A stretch of DNA of 63,013 nucleotides, taken from positions 1-63,013 of the forward strand of contig JAZOAK010000026.1 of NCBI GenBank assembly GCA_045595445.1, read 5' to 3'. The notes under the pieces were generated by a model. That model had not been told where the DNA came from. It saw only the letters and a list, made by a program, of their open reading frames with translations, and searched no databases. A program made the position numbers and the translations under genes. The stretch is from RGIG3009 sp045595445. GTDB taxonomy: Bacteria > Bacillota > Clostridia > Oscillospirales > Acutalibacteraceae. Positions 18,801 to 25,313 of this stretch are shown here, piece by piece (position 1 is the stretch's first letter; each line of letters begins with the position of its first letter).

Positions 18801-18809
18801 GCTAACTAA
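12882..18809 (+). CDS. Giant GLUG-repeat surface protein, four modules, membrane-anchored
   Basis: 1975 residues from ATG 12882, chosen for TAGGAG eight bases upstream; earlier in-frame starts at 12843 and 12852 have no site. The signal peptide ends near PASA/AS. Four modules each begin with a WDGS-like motif followed by a DPYLI..AAQLAYL motif (at 13028, 14532, 15969 and 17427) and carry GLUG repeats (GGIVG, GGLVGY with nearby NCY or NCS). The first three end in a cadherin-like beta-sandwich (VTYTVLVTR type). The C-terminus has one membrane span (YIAVIAVLLISAVLVFFLA) and a basic tail, without an LPXTG motif. GLUG proteins are generally thought to mediate adhesion or glycan binding. Position next to AraC and GH130 genes suggests a glycan-binding role. 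Modules 2 and 3 are close copies at the DNA level. Confidence 0.88.
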   Translation: MLNLKCFKGLSYKVKKASKSTLGVVLVLCLLAVMLPAGIGILPASAASVWDGESLEQPTAGTGYSSNPYWIENAAQLAWLAVNYNSTASLQSGFQTWQQAYYILKADIDLNDKAWTPIGNRDVAFKGHFDGNGYKITGLKVDSTGGTVGLFGKVNVGYQIKNFKNIYVEGFVKGANSVGGIIGNSVGGTTNLENCTFVGTVNGAEGVGGLVGYASGNLNFKNCTSSATVTGTGSYVGGMLGHLWDHNTASTASTLLLEGCRSTGNVTGEDAVGGLVGNVSGYDAAANRTVTVSKSFSAGAITSNGRGGGLIGQVQAYNTATTIAVGIAHSYSVANLTGAPINAGMLGAIFPTLKDTNGYTTANISLNVSNSHFAGKASCATIYNVNGGNCAKIVDTNLTVSRTYYSADSGIWGANKATQRTVEHFADGTITNLLNTGLTNKIWAKGTVGYPIFLTDAVSPKITGLTLSAGALEFDPTDYEYGVFVNDTVDTITVTPVVENGTTIKVNGNAMTGTSVDVPLTNEQTTITVVGERDGIELTYTITVVKAANLWDSSVDTAFDGGSGTEDDPYLIATPAQLAYLSASFAEYAGDYFRLTADLNLGARPWTPIGKHATYHDGTKYVVGEFTGVFDGDGHTISNLFVNVTAENLSTMPSAGLFGAISNATIKNLHVTGEVNSDNGGTTDDLLNGIVRGAAGGIVGRTTAGESIIQNCSFDGTVNKTSGGGAGGIVGMTQNTVSTTIDGCSVNGTITAVGTGAGGIVGDLRSGGSNIPVYITNCYTTGAVSGGTGTGGLVGYSIVWGGGVSTTIRNCYSTMTVTSSNSNSAGLYGYGAGDNSSVKSVTIQNSYFVGTVNSARPIANVLNASATITIDSVYYANDSYTGTDAGGTLGNAAAKSDVDFADGAVTTLLNAGVDALQNSGITGLNHWKNGTEYPIFANMPQITGFTVDCGTIRFDPTVSLYKLFVNETVTSTTVTATGAEGTTVKVNTIDASAAVLIPLTEEENTITITGERDGFTVTYTVLVTRSGDMWDGSIAAAFDGGTGTEEDPYLIANAAQLAYLAQSFANYQNAHFRLTADINLGARLWTPIGKYRTYYDSTTGKYVTGEFSGVFDGDGHTISNLYVNATDDSTPSAGLFGAVATATIKNLNVNGEVSSSRSTAVTEDDPANGVYMGCAGGIVGRTSSGKTIIENCTFEGTVRKTAGGAAGGIVGITQNSTATLIDWCSFNGTIEAAGTGAGGIVGDLRSGSVSVPVTITNCSSNGTVSGGTGTGGLVGYGIVWGGGVNITIYNCYSKMTVRSSNGNSAGLFGYVDHTNIGDTGVKSLSITNSYFAGDVNSAHPVAYVKNPNTAITVETTYYETNSHTGTAGGALGNAQAKEAALFLDGTVRDLLNQGVRVGGGSNWKNGTDGYPVVNSVIVSLNNLILNNGIFNFDPETFAYAVSVPNSVSGLSVVPTAASGISLKVNGQPVQSGSASQTIQLTAGTTTTISIELTRGSDVTYYVINCLRRDPVPAGIWDGSYEAFDTSNGKGTDIDNPILIENAAQLAFLAAMVNGDTVTINGTIHTPPTATEGRGRVYDGLFFKLMADIQLNVTDNYENWETNAPINNWSPIGFSIDDMSRLAESRFFSATLDGDSHTISGLYCVTDDAYHNKGTGLFGAVENGTIRNLHVKQSYVAGYMNVGGLVGSAVSPWFSTNGTTLQNCSYSGTVRSTWVGGGQTNVGGLMGKVYPEAIVNSCWTEGTVIGGDYVGGLAGQVRLRNEGRFENCYSTMTVVTNKTTPNLAAGLIGGLVDEPPYSGTLKLRRCHFAGSVPTGKPIVGNKTERTILNVSSVYYREDSYTAPINEELLFGALEKSLDEFKNGQVTELLNQAKKYGDFWNWKDGENGYPVSDGIILVTDFKTYTDDSEFDNHTWADKFVNMDTGVLIGDDDSGNVSDDDTDNSQTGEKPVYIAVIAVLLISAVLVFFLARKKRTAN
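14532..17426 (+). repeat. Tandem 1.44-1.46 kb coding repeats inside the GLUG gene
   Basis: The segment 14532-15968 and the segment 15969-17426 encode the same module in the same order. Long stretches match at the nucleotide level (for example GCAGGCGGTATTGT at 15150 and 16580, and TGTGTGGGGCGGCGGTGTCA at 15276 and 16717). This points to internal duplication. Confidence 0.8.
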
Positions 18810-18818
18810 AAGAAGAGT

Positions 18819-18850
18819 CTCCGTGACCGTCAAATGGTCACGGAGCCTTT
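18819..18850 (+). terminator. Terminator after the GLUG gene
   Basis: Stem CTCCGTGACC (18819-18828) pairs with GGTCACGGAG (18836-18845) followed by CCTTTT. The T-run is short, so some read-through into the GH130 genes is possible. Confidence 0.7.
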
Positions 18851-18917
18851 TCCCACTTTATTTTTTCAAGTCCTGAAATACGGAAAAGCCGTAATTTAAT
18901 AAAAAGGAGAATGTCTA

Positions 18918-19883
18918 ATGGCAAAAGAAAAGCTACTCAATGAATTTATTCTGCACCGTAGCGAACATAACCCGTTGATCTCGCCTACGGATTTTCCGGG
19001 CGGTATTGCCGACTCGGTTATGAACTGCGGCCAGGTCATTCACGAGGGCAAGGTCGTGTTACTGGTAGCAGTTGTCTATCGCGGCAGATACAACGGCGCC
19101 GAGGCCGGTATTCATGTTGCCACGAGTGAGGATGGTATTCATTTTGAGATCAATCCGGAACCGCTTTGCAAGCCTGTTGATTGGGCGCCCGGCTGGAATG
19201 AAATGGACCGTTGGGTAATCGACCCGCGCGTGACCAAGATCGACGATACCTATTACATTATGCGTCCCGGTCAATGCCGTCCGACACTTGGTCCTGTGGC
19301 ACTTCTCGAAAAAACCAAAGATTTCAAATCCGTTGAGTTTATGGGTTGTGTTGGTTTGCCCGAAAACCGCGTACCGTGTTTGTTCCCCGAAAAGATTAAC
19401 GGTATGTATGTGCGGTTTGATAGACCGTATGCAACCAAAAATACCCCGCAGGGTGGTATTTGGCTATCCTATTCTCCCGACCTTATTCACTGGGGCGATC
19501 ACAAGCCGTTGCTCATGCCATGGGGCGCTTTCTTTGGCTTGAAGGTCGGCCCGACGCCTCCCATCAAGACAAAAGACGGTTGGCTGGAAATTTTCCACGG
19601 CGTGTGGCGCAACTGCGCGAATGATCGCTATTCGCTGAGTGCGATGCTGTTGGATCTGGAAGATCCGTCCAAGATCATCGGTAAGATGGAAAGCTGGATT
19701 TTGACCCCGCAGGCGGATTACGAGCGACTCGGCAACGTGAACAACGTCGTGTTTGCGTGCGGTGCGTTGGCGGATGAAGAAAAAGACGAGATCCGTGTGT
19801 ATTACGGAGCGGCTGACGAGCATGTTTGCTTGGCAACCGGTTCGCTCAGCGAACTCATTGATGCCTGTAAGAAAGGGCTGTAA
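18918..19883 (+). CDS. GH130-family glycoside phosphorylase/hydrolase, copy 1
   Basis: 321 residues from ATG 18918 with AAAAAGGAGA upstream. It has the five-bladed propeller signatures of GH130: HNPLISPTDFP near the N-terminus, RWVIDPRVTKIDDTYYI carrying the presumed catalytic Asp, NRVPCLFPEKINGMYVRFDR, GPTPPIKTKDGWLEIFHGV and VYYGAADEHVCLAT. GH130 enzymes act on beta-mannosides, either by phosphorolysis giving mannose 1-phosphate or by hydrolysis; I cannot decide between these from residues alone. The protein is cytoplasmic (no signal peptide). It is followed 81 bases later by a close paralogue and then by an isomerase-like gene, with manA and pgcA convergent beyond. Compared with copy 2 it has two short loop insertions. 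Confidence 0.9.
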   Translation: MAKEKLLNEFILHRSEHNPLISPTDFPGGIADSVMNCGQVIHEGKVVLLVAVVYRGRYNGAEAGIHVATSEDGIHFEINPEPLCKPVDWAPGWNEMDRWVIDPRVTKIDDTYYIMRPGQCRPTLGPVALLEKTKDFKSVEFMGCVGLPENRVPCLFPEKINGMYVRFDRPYATKNTPQGGIWLSYSPDLIHWGDHKPLLMPWGAFFGLKVGPTPPIKTKDGWLEIFHGVWRNCANDRYSLSAMLLDLEDPSKIIGKMESWILTPQADYERLGNVNNVVFACGALADEEKDEIRVYYGAADEHVCLATGSLSELIDACKKGL

Positions 19884-19964
19884 TATTAGGAGAGTAATCC
19901 TATTCCGTATCCGTATCGACAAATTTGGTGCAAAAACCGTGCCTCTAATAAAAGGAGAACTTCA

Positions 19965-20906
19965 ATGATAAACGATAGAAAATACAACGAATATATTTTA
20001 CACCGTAGCGAACATAACCCGTTGCTCTCACCGTCGGATTTTCCGGGTGGTTTCGCCGATTCCGTTATGAACTGCGGTCAGGTCATCCACGAGGGCAAGG
20101 TTGTATTACTGGTAGCGGTTGTTTATCGCGGCAGATATAACGGCGCTGAGGCCGGCATCCACGTTGCCACGAGTGAGGATGGTATTCATTTCGAGATCAA
20201 TCCGGAACCGCTCTGCAAACCCGTAGACTGGGCTCCCGGTTGGAAGGAAATGGATCGTTGGGTTATCGATCCGCGTGTAACGAAGATCGACGATACCTAT
20301 TACATTGTCCGTCCCGGTCAATGTCCTGCCGGACCGGTTGCTTTGTTGGAGAAGACAAAAGACTTTAAGTCGGTAGAATATATTGATTGCATCTCGTTGC
20401 CTTCCAACCGTGTACCGTGCTTGTTCCCCGAGAAGGTGAACGGCAGATATGTGCGGCTTGACAGACCGAATCAGGGCGGCATTTGGATCTCTTATTCACC
20501 CGATTTGGTTCACTGGGGTAGTTTCAAACCGCTGCTCATGCCGTGGGGTGCTTTCTTCGGTTTGAAGGTCGGTCCGACGCCTCCCATCAAGACCAAAGAC
20601 GGTTGGTTGGAGATTTTCCACGGCGTGTGGCGCAACTGCGCGAATGATCGCTATTCGCTGAGTGCGATGTTGCTCGATCTGGATGATCCCTCCAAGATCA
20701 TCGGTAAGATGGAAAGCTGGATTTTGACCCCGCAGGCAGATTGCGAGCGACTCGGCAACGTGAACAATGTCGTGTTTGCGTGCGGTGCGTTGGCGGACGA
20801 AGAAAAAGACGAGATCCGTGTGTATTACGGAGCGGCTGACGAGCACGTTTGCTTGGCAACCGGTTCGCTCAGCGAACTCATTGATGCCTGTAAGAAAGGG
20901 CTGTAA
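19965..20906 (+). CDS. GH130-family glycoside phosphorylase/hydrolase, copy 2
   Basis: 313 residues from ATG 19965 with AAAAGGAGAA upstream. It carries the same GH130 motifs as copy 1 (RWVIDPRVTKIDDTYYI, NRVPCLFPEKVNGRYVRLDR, GPTPPIKTKDGWLEIFHGV, VYYGAADEHVCLAT). It differs mainly in the N-terminal ten residues and in two shortened loops (PGQCPAGPVAL where copy 1 has PGQCRPTLGPVAL, and DRPNQGG where copy 1 has DRPYATKNTPQGG). The 3' third is almost identical in DNA to copy 1, indicating a recent duplication or gene conversion. The loop differences border the expected substrate cleft, so the two may differ in chain-length preference. Confidence 0.9.
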   Translation: MINDRKYNEYILHRSEHNPLLSPSDFPGGFADSVMNCGQVIHEGKVVLLVAVVYRGRYNGAEAGIHVATSEDGIHFEINPEPLCKPVDWAPGWKEMDRWVIDPRVTKIDDTYYIVRPGQCPAGPVALLEKTKDFKSVEYIDCISLPSNRVPCLFPEKVNGRYVRLDRPNQGGIWISYSPDLVHWGSFKPLLMPWGAFFGLKVGPTPPIKTKDGWLEIFHGVWRNCANDRYSLSAMLLDLDDPSKIIGKMESWILTPQADCERLGNVNNVVFACGALADEEKDEIRVYYGAADEHVCLATGSLSELIDACKKGL

Positions 20907-20963
20907 TAGCCGTCCTTGATACACATTGCCCAATTCAATAGGTTAAAAGAAAGGTGACGAATT

Positions 20964-22355
20964 ATGAAATTAGCACTGTTAGTAGCAAACCGCGGATTCT
21001 TCCCGAGCTCGGTTATTGAATCCGCATACAGCGAGATGCTGGCTGCATTTGAAAAAGTCGGCGTAGAAGCGCTGTGCATTGATGATGGCCTTACCAAATA
21101 CAATGCCGTCGAAACTACCGGGGAAGGCATGGCGTATGCCAAGTTCTTAGAAGCACACCGCGGCGAATATGACGGTTTGGTCATTTGCTTGCCGAACTTC
21201 GGTGATGAAAACGGCATCAAAGCCGCTATCGCGGATGTCAACGTGCCGATCTTGTTGCAAGCGTATCCGGATGAGATCGGCAAGATGGACTTTGCTCACC
21301 GTCGTGACGCGTTCTGCGGCAAGTTGGCGCTGGGTAGCGTGTTGGCACAGATGGGGAAGAAGTACACCACGTACTCGCCCTTTGTCGTTCATCCGTCCAG
21401 CGATGAGTTCCACAAGCAGCTGTCGACCTTTGCGGCTACCTGCCGTGTTGTCGCCGGTATGAAGAAAATGCGCGTCGGTTGCATCGGTGCCAGAACGACC
21501 GCGTTCAAGAGCGTTCGTTTTGACGAGTTTGCGCTCGAAAACGTAGGCATCGATGTCGAAACCTACGATCTTTCCACTTTTGTTCAGGAAATGCAGAAAC
21601 TGGACGATAATGACAGCGCTGTGTTGGAATGGAAGAAAAAACTGGCAGACGTTGTTTGCTTTGCCAATGCTCCCGAAGGTCGCGAACTGGCAGTTGCCAA
21701 ACTCGGTGTCGTGGTATCCCGCTTGATTGAAGACAATCAACTGGATGCGATCGCGATCCGTTGCTGGAGCGAATTGCAGACCACGTTCGGCATCTCGCCC
21801 TGCTCTGTGATGGGTATTCTCAACCAGAACGGTGTTGCGGCTGTGTGTGAGACTGACGTTGCTAACGCTATCGCCATGAAAGGTCTGTCCTTGGCGGCAG
21901 GCAAGGGCGCCGGTTGCTTGGATCTGAACAACAACTACGGCGACGAATTGGATAAGTGCATTTTGTTCCACTGCGGCCCGCTGCCGATGGATCTGATGAC
22001 CGGTCTCGGCCACGTGGAAAGCCATAAAATGCTGGATAAATCGTATGGCCCGGATTGCAGTTGGGGCTTGAACGTCGGCAAGATGAAGACCGGTGCGGTT
22101 ACCTATTCAGGTATGCGTACGGAAAACGGCAAATTGCAGTTCTTTGTTGACGAAGGCTGCATCACCGATGATCCGGTCGAAAAAGAGTTCTTCGGTGTGC
22201 CGGGTGTTCTGCAAACCGAAAACTTGCAGGATAAACTGTATACCATCGGTATGGCAGGTTTCCACCATCACGCTGCAATCGTTTCCGGCAACGTGGCGGA
22301 TGCTGTAACGGAAGCCTTCACCAAATACTTAGGCTATCAGCTGATCGGTTTTTAA
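20964..22355 (+). CDS. L-fucose/L-arabinose isomerase-family protein
   Basis: 463 residues from ATG 20964 with AAAGAAAGGTGACGA upstream. The protein matches the FucI/AraA-related fold: an N-terminal Rossmann-like half (LVICLPNFGDENGIKAAI, VGCIGARTTAFKSVRFDEFA) and a C-terminal half with the probable metal ligands in RCWSELQT, VCETDV and FHCGPLP. True FucI is about 590 residues and AraA about 500; this shorter type is often annotated only as L-fucose isomerase-like. It closes the three-gene GH130 cluster and is followed by a strong terminator. An aldose-ketose isomerase acting on a sugar released by the GH130 enzymes is the simplest reading; the substrate is unknown. Confidence 0.8.
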   Translation: MKLALLVANRGFFPSSVIESAYSEMLAAFEKVGVEALCIDDGLTKYNAVETTGEGMAYAKFLEAHRGEYDGLVICLPNFGDENGIKAAIADVNVPILLQAYPDEIGKMDFAHRRDAFCGKLALGSVLAQMGKKYTTYSPFVVHPSSDEFHKQLSTFAATCRVVAGMKKMRVGCIGARTTAFKSVRFDEFALENVGIDVETYDLSTFVQEMQKLDDNDSAVLEWKKKLADVVCFANAPEGRELAVAKLGVVVSRLIEDNQLDAIAIRCWSELQTTFGISPCSVMGILNQNGVAAVCETDVANAIAMKGLSLAAGKGAGCLDLNNNYGDELDKCILFHCGPLPMDLMTGLGHVESHKMLDKSYGPDCSWGLNVGKMKTGAVTYSGMRTENGKLQFFVDEGCITDDPVEKEFFGVPGVLQTENLQDKLYTIGMAGFHHHAAIVSGNVADAVTEAFTKYLGYQLIGF

Positions 22356-22367
22356 GGTTTAATAAGC

Positions 22368-22403
22368 AAACGACCTCGCCTTTGTGGCGAGGTCGTTTTT
22401 TTG
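22368..22403 (+). terminator. Terminator of the GH130/isomerase cluster
   Basis: Stem AAACGACCTCGCC (22368-22380) pairs with GGCGAGGTCGTTT (22386-22398), followed by TTTTT. Confidence 0.92.
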
Positions 22404-22406
22404 TAT

Positions 22407-22441
22407 AAAAACGCCCTGCCGGATTTTTAATCGGGCAGGGC
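22407..22441 (-). terminator. Terminator of the manA-pgcA operon
   Basis: Stem GCCCTGCC (22413-22420) pairs with GGCAGGGC (22434-22441). Read on the minus strand it is followed by GTTTTTA. It faces the plus-strand terminator of the isomerase gene. Confidence 0.88.
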
Positions 22442-22453
22442 ATTTTACAACAT

Positions 22454-24136
22454 TTACGCTTTTTCAATATACGCGCTGATAAATTGTGACAAAGATTGTT
22501 CGGTCGCCGTTGCCGCTTCACGATCGGCGGCGGAAACAGAGAGATAAATTTTCAGTTTCGGCTCCGTGCCGGACGGACGCACAACTACAGAACCGGTATC
22601 TTTCAAGAAGAATTTGAGCACGTTGGACTTCGGCAAGCCGTCAATCCCAAGACTGTAATCCAACATCTTAACGACCGCAATCCCTGCCATTTTCTCAAAT
22701 CCGCCGCGGAACGCATCCATGAGCGCCTGCATTTTGTGGAAGCCGGATTCACCCTCAAATTCAAAGGAATACAGCGTGTTGTAGCAGAATCCAAACTCTG
22801 CATACAGCATTTCCAATTTTTCAAGCAAGGAAATGCCTTGTGCCTTATAATACGAGAACATCTCACAAATCAGCAGAGAAGCGTTTACTGCATCTTTGTC
22901 GCGCACGTAGTTGCCGCTTAAATAGCCGTAGCTTTCCTCAAACCCCAAAATATACGAGTCTTTACGACCGGCAGCTTCCAGTAACGCGATCTGTTCACCG
23001 ATGAATTTGAATCCGGTCAACACGTCAACGGTCTTAACACCGTATTTATCCGCGATCTTTTTCGCCATGTCCATCGTAACGATGGTTTTGACAAAAACAG
23101 GATCGTTCGGCATTTTATTGTGCTTTTGTCGCTGTGAACAGATGTAATCCAGCAACAGAATACCGGTTTCATTACCTGACAGTAACACAAACTCGTTGTC
23201 GCGGTTGCGTACTGCAATGCCCACGCGGTCACAGTCGGGATCGGTGGCGAGCAGCAGATCGGCATTTTCCTTTTTCGCATACTCCATACCCAGCATCATG
23301 GTTTCGCGGATCTCGGGATTGGGATACGGACAGGTGGGGAAGTGACCGTCCGGCAATTCCTGCTCTTTCACCACCGTGATATTGGTGTATCCGCTTTCAG
23401 ATAAAGCGCGCAGGACAGGCTTTAATCCCGAACCGTTGAGCGGGGAATAGACGATCGAAACCGATTTATCAATACCCTCACCGAACAAAACGGATTGGTT
23501 TTTCACCTCTTCGGTAAAGCGGGTGTATACCTCGTCGGGGATATAGGTGATGATCCCCGCCTGCTTTGCACTCTCAAAGTCGGTCAGTTTTACGTCCTCA
23601 AAAACGTCGGTTTTGGTGATCTCGGCATAGATCTCATCAGCGGCGGCAACGGTGATCTGGCATCCGTCACTGCCGTACACCTTATAGCCGTTATACTTGG
23701 AGGGATTATGGGATGCCGTAACCATCACACCGGCAGCACAGCCCAAATCACGGACCGCAAACGACAGACACGGTGTTGGCATCAATTCTTTATACAGGCA
23801 CACGTGAATGCCGTTGGCGGCAAATACGCGGGCGGCGGTGACGGCGAACATATCCGATTTGATTCTCGAATCATAGCTGATCGCGATTTTGCGTTCACTT
23901 TCGTTGTAATGCTTCACCACGTAATTGGCAAGACCTTGCGAGGCCTTAGCCACCGTATACACGTTCATACGATTGGTTCCCGCACCGATGACACCGCGCA
24001 AGCCACCCGTTCCAAATTCCAATTCGCGATAGAAGGCATCTTGGATCGCGTCCGAATCGTGTTCAATGCTTTTCAGTTCTGCAATCAAATCGGGATCGGC
24101 GATAGCCTTTTCACACCAAAGTTTATAAGTTTTCAT
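22454..24136 (-). CDS. pgcA: Phosphoglucomutase/phosphomannomutase
   Basis: 560 residues from ATG 24136 with GAGGTG upstream. Alpha-D-phosphohexomutase family: catalytic serine in TASHNP (Ser142), metal-binding loop TDPDCDRVG, sugar-binding loop GFEESYGYLSG and C-terminal phosphate-binding loop RPSGTEPKLKIY. It interconverts hexose 1- and 6-phosphates; members of this long (about 560-580) clade act on glucose and often mannose phosphates. It lies 24 bases after manA in the same operon, which makes a Man-1-P to Man-6-P role attractive beside GH130 genes. Glucose-1-P made by the glycogen phosphorylase at 51835 would also enter here. Confidence 0.95.
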   Translation of the reverse strand: MKTYKLWCEKAIADPDLIAELKSIEHDSDAIQDAFYRELEFGTGGLRGVIGAGTNRMNVYTVAKASQGLANYVVKHYNESERKIAISYDSRIKSDMFAVTAARVFAANGIHVCLYKELMPTPCLSFAVRDLGCAAGVMVTASHNPSKYNGYKVYGSDGCQITVAAADEIYAEITKTDVFEDVKLTDFESAKQAGIITYIPDEVYTRFTEEVKNQSVLFGEGIDKSVSIVYSPLNGSGLKPVLRALSESGYTNITVVKEQELPDGHFPTCPYPNPEIRETMMLGMEYAKKENADLLLATDPDCDRVGIAVRNRDNEFVLLSGNETGILLLDYICSQRQKHNKMPNDPVFVKTIVTMDMAKKIADKYGVKTVDVLTGFKFIGEQIALLEAAGRKDSYILGFEESYGYLSGNYVRDKDAVNASLLICEMFSYYKAQGISLLEKLEMLYAEFGFCYNTLYSFEFEGESGFHKMQALMDAFRGGFEKMAGIAVVKMLDYSLGIDGLPKSNVLKFFLKDTGSVVVRPSGTEPKLKIYLSVSAADREAATATEQSLSQFISAYIEKA

Positions 24137-24160
24137 AACACACCTCGTTATTTATTTTCA

Positions 24161-25117
24161 TTAAAGAGAACTCATCAAAATAGAAGCGTTGCCGTTTAGC
24201 GTCACGGCAAGATTAGCGGGAATAAAAACGCTTTCCCCTTTCTTGACAGTCAACGTTTCCTCACCGAACGAGAGAGCGACCACGCCGTCCAGAACGACCA
24301 GCGACACAAAGGTTTCCGTTTCAAGAATGGAATAGTTTTCCCGAAGTTCCAACACCTTTGCAGCAAAGAAACGGCAAGATGCCAGTTCGCGCACGGTATT
24401 TGTTCCGATGGTCGTGATCGATCCGATTTGCCCGTACGGCATGGAGGGAACTTCGGTTTTTGTCACGTCCAACGCCTTGTCAATATGCAGTTCGCGCGGT
24501 TTGCCGTCTGCACCCAAGCGTCCATAGTCGGAGATGCGGTAAGTGGTGTTGGAGTTTTGCTGTACCTCTGCAATCAAAATCCCTTCACCGATCGCGTGCA
24601 GGGTGCCGGCATCAATAAAGAAGACGTCGCCCTTATGTACGGGAACGGAATTGCAAACGTCGGTCAGGGTGTTATTGCTCATTCGTTCCTTAAACTCATC
24701 TTTGGAAATGTCTTTGGAGAAGCCGTATAACAATTCCGCGCCCTCTTGGCAGTCGACAACGTACCACATTTCGGTTTTGCCGAACTCGCCTTCATGCGCC
24801 AACGCATATTCATCGCTGGGATGCACCTGAACGGATAATTTTTGCTTGGCATCGATGAGCTTGATCAAGATGGGGAAATAGGGAAAAGCCGCCGCGCGCG
24901 CACCCAGCGCATCGTTGCCCCAAGTGGCTAACACGTCGGGCAATGACTTTCCGGCAAATTCACCGTTCACAACGGTATTCGAGCCGTCTTTATGGCAAGA
25001 TAACATCCACCCCTCGGCGGCAATATCGGTGTCAGACTCCAAACCAAATTCGGTTTTTAGGCGCGTACCGCCCCATAAATAGTCTTTTACCGGCGGCTTT
25101 AATAATAACGGATACAT
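24161..25117 (-). CDS. manA: Mannose-6-phosphate isomerase, class I
   Basis: 318 residues from ATG 25117. Type I phosphomannose isomerase with cupin fold: zinc ligands in QVHP (Gln97, His99), Glu115 in GKTEMWYV, and His174 in DAGTLHAIG; substrate lysine region DYLWGGTRL near the N-terminus. It converts mannose 6-phosphate to fructose 6-phosphate. First gene of a two-gene operon with pgcA, with its own promoter at 25151-25179. The length (about 315) matches the Bacillus-type enzyme rather than the 390-residue enterobacterial one. Together with pgcA and the GH130 genes it completes a mannoside route into glycolysis. Confidence 0.95.
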   Translation of the reverse strand: MYPLLLKPPVKDYLWGGTRLKTEFGLESDTDIAAEGWMLSCHKDGSNTVVNGEFAGKSLPDVLATWGNDALGARAAAFPYFPILIKLIDAKQKLSVQVHPSDEYALAHEGEFGKTEMWYVVDCQEGAELLYGFSKDISKDEFKERMSNNTLTDVCNSVPVHKGDVFFIDAGTLHAIGEGILIAEVQQNSNTTYRISDYGRLGADGKPRELHIDKALDVTKTEVPSMPYGQIGSITTIGTNTVRELASCRFFAAKVLELRENYSILETETFVSLVVLDGVVALSFGEETLTVKKGESVFIPANLAVTLNGNASILMSSL

Positions 25118-25150
25118 AGCAAAAACCCCATTTCGTGTTTCTATATTATA

Positions 25151-25179
25151 ATACTATCTCTTTCACAACATAAAGTCAA
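25151..25179 (-). promoter_or_regulatory. Promoter of manA-pgcA
   Basis: On the minus strand TTGACT (25174-25179) and TAGTAT (25151-25156) have a 17-base spacer. The leader is about 25 bases. Confidence 0.6.
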
Positions 25180-25249
25180 GAAAAAGCCTTGGCTTTTCAT
25201 TTTACGATCAAGTATGGACAAAAAACACAAATATTGGACTGATTTCGCA

Positions 25250-25278
25250 TTGCCAATACGAAAAAGAGATGGTATGCT
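25250..25278 (+). promoter_or_regulatory. Promoter of the DUF5107 gene
   Basis: TTGCCA (25250-25255), a 17-base spacer and TATGCT (25273-25278). The leader is about 30 bases. Confidence 0.65.
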
Positions 25279-25313
25279 ACAAGCATAACAGTAATGCGAA
25301 ATGAGGGAAAGCA

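Noticed and set aside
18819..18850. Operator or attenuator for the GH130 genes
   Set aside because: The stem is followed by a T-rich run and has no alternative pairing partner I can see, so a simple terminator is the better reading.
21147..22025. Long minus-strand reading frame of 292 codons
   Set aside because: It is antisense to the isomerase gene, shows no recognisable family and has biased composition typical of a mirror frame.
23495..24199. Plus-strand reading frame of 234 codons
   Set aside because: Antisense to pgcA; no motifs recognised.
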